A stretch of 64,000 bases of DNA, taken from positions 20,605 through 84,604 of the forward strand of contig NZ_JALBGV010000019.1 of the NCBI RefSeq assembly GCF_023006505.1. The letters are read 5' to 3'. The position numbers were made by a program, and so were the translations under genes. Under the pieces are notes generated by a model, which ran no database searches, was not told the DNA's origin, and saw only the letters and a list, made by a program, of their open reading frames with translations. This DNA is from Neorhizobium sp. SHOUNA12A. Its GTDB lineage: Bacteria; Pseudomonadota; Alphaproteobacteria; Rhizobiales; Rhizobiaceae. Below are positions 63,384-64,000 of the stretch, one piece after another (position 1 is the first letter of the stretch; each line of letters starts with the position of its first letter).

Positions 63384-63635
63384 TATGGCCTCTGCACGTT
63401 GTGGCTGATGATTGTCTTCATTGCCCCTACGTAGGCTTGAAGCAGATGCAACGCAATGGAAGGAATTGACGCATTTGAGGAAGGCGGTCGCGAAAGCGTG
63501 TCCGGAGGGCGACGAGCACGCTTTCGCGGGGAAGGTCGGCAGGATGGAGAAGAACAGCGCGCCGATCGCCAGGGCTATAAACGCAGCGCCGTGCCACACT
63601 CATAAGCCAATCGCTTCGGCGTGAGCGCACAGAGG
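63384..63635. other. Stretch between two small membrane protein genes
   Basis: 252 bp with a reverse-strand open frame (WHGAAFIALAIGALFFSILP) that is in frame with the gene at 62925-63383; its middle is an inverted repeat (63489-63528). Could be a remnant of an exported protein or an extension of the next gene. Confidence 0.35.
63489..63528. repeat. 12-bp perfect inverted repeat
   Basis: CGCGAAAGCGTG (63489-63500) and CACGCTTTCGCG (63517-63528) are exact reverse complements around 16 bp. It lies within or between open frames of unknown proteins and has no T-tract. Resembles dispersed palindromic repeats of rhizobial genomes; copies elsewhere in the genome are expected if so. Confidence 0.6.
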
Positions 63636-63884
63636 CTACACTTCGTAGGCCGGCTGGGCGAATGTGCTTGCGCGCGTCCATAGCCACGTCGAAAGACAAA
63701 TCAATGCGGCTGCCAGGCCTGCCAGACCGAGGTCAAGCGCTAGTTCCGGTACGAAAGCGCGAAGGGCAATCGGCATCGCACTTAGGAAATAGAGCGCAAG
63801 TGGAATCCGGGGTACGTCCTTTGCGATCACAAGCGAGATTACAAACGCGCACGTCCCGAAGAGAAACAGCAATGAACTCGCCAC
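63636..63884 (-). CDS. Small three-helix membrane protein
   Basis: 82 residues from a GTG at 63884. Nearly all hydrophobic, with segments LLFLFGTCAFVISLVIA, LALYFLSAMPIALRAFV and LGLAGLAAALICLSTWLW. It starts 5 bp after the stop of the gene entering from the right edge, so it is probably translated with it. No obvious ribosome site. Unknown function. Confidence 0.5.
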   Translation of the reverse strand: MASSLLFLFGTCAFVISLVIAKDVPRIPLALYFLSAMPIALRAFVPELALDLGLAGLAAALICLSTWLWTRASTFAQPAYEV

Positions 63885-63889
63885 GAGGA

Positions 63890-64000
63890 CTAGCAGGCTG
63901 TTGAAGAAGTCTCTGGATTTGCCTTGAGAATGGCCTCGTCGCCATTGTGGTATGCGAATGCGATCTCGATCGAGCCATCGTCAAGCAATTCGGCATGCCC
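63890..64000 (-). CDS. C-terminal fragment of an unidentified protein (cut by window edge)
   Basis: The last 35 or so residues, HAELLDDGSIEIAFAYHNGD then EAILKANPETSSTAC-stop, form a good coding frame that ends at TAG 63890-63892. I do not recognise the family with confidence. The gene continues beyond the window. Confidence 0.5.
   Translation of the reverse strand, partial: GHAELLDDGSIEIAFAYHNGDEAILKANPETSSTAC

Noticed and set aside
1..64000. tRNA, rRNA, CRISPR arrays, intact insertion sequences and replication genes
   Set aside because: None was seen on reading both strands; the remnants at 29.7 kb and 58.9-60.9 kb are gene fragments without transposase sequence.

Overview
The window reads as accessory DNA of a Rhizobium/Agrobacterium-type alphaproteobacterium (Hyphomicrobiales). 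The grounds are high GC with a strong GC bias at third codon positions, dense -1/-4 overlapping operons, GGAGG-type ribosome sites, and above all the gene content: about 45 kb of back-to-back solute importers, each packed with its own sugar- or acid-catabolic genes and its own one-component regulator. This is typical of rhizobial megaplasmids or secondary replicons. No rRNA, tRNA, CRISPR array, replication gene or intact insertion sequence was seen. The species assignment is inference.

Layout. 0-1.8 kb: start of an exported alpha/beta hydrolase (cut by the window edge) and a GSU2403-type nucleotidyltransferase-fold protein behind a perfect inverted repeat. 1.9-11 kb: LysR regulator divergent from a peptide-type ABC importer operon that also carries a DapA-like aldolase and two nucleoside hydrolases; its binding-protein gene is interrupted by an in-frame TGA. 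11.2-18.8 kb: a second, convergent peptide-type ABC operon, again with a DapA-like aldolase, read leftward, with a divergent FadR-type regulator. 19.1-26.5 kb: LacI regulator, sugar-binding protein, two permeases, GH127 beta-L-arabinofuranosidase and an MsmX/UgpC ATPase in one leftward operon driven from a promoter flanked by tandem LacI-type operators; the LacI gene seems to start at CTG. 26.5-29.5 kb: aldehyde dehydrogenase and an AcoR-like regulator lacking the AAA+ domain.

29.7-36.9 kb: a third peptide-type ABC operon (leftward) with a divergent IclR regulator and an RraA-family protein, with an 18-bp palindrome between them; a remnant of a zinc alcohol dehydrogenase abuts the last ATPase gene. 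37.1-38.4 kb: Phd/VapC toxin-antitoxin pair and a FucU-type mutarotase. 38.7-45.1 kb: MalK/E/F/G-type sugar importer with a second FucU paralogue and a PfkB kinase. 45.3-51.8 kb: TIM-barrel sugar isomerase, ribose-type ABC importer, RpiR regulator and a PfkB kinase. 52.3-58.7 kb: two dehydrogenases, an ABM-fold small protein and a DctPQM TRAP transporter, with a convergent LysR.

58.9-64 kb is different in texture: fragments of an ATP-grasp gene and a frameshifted TauE/SafE permease flank a mobile mystery protein A/B (XRE + Fic) pair, followed by a GNAT acetyltransferase, a YCII-like protein, an orphan Imm11-type immunity protein and small membrane proteins. This looks like a decayed insertion zone.

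Logic: each importer module captures one class of plant or soil compound, and the neighbouring enzymes (hydrolase, mutarotase, isomerase, kinase, dehydrogenase or aldolase) do the first intracellular steps. Recurrent GC-rich stem-loops directly after four binding-protein genes suggest a shared way of making more binding protein than permease.
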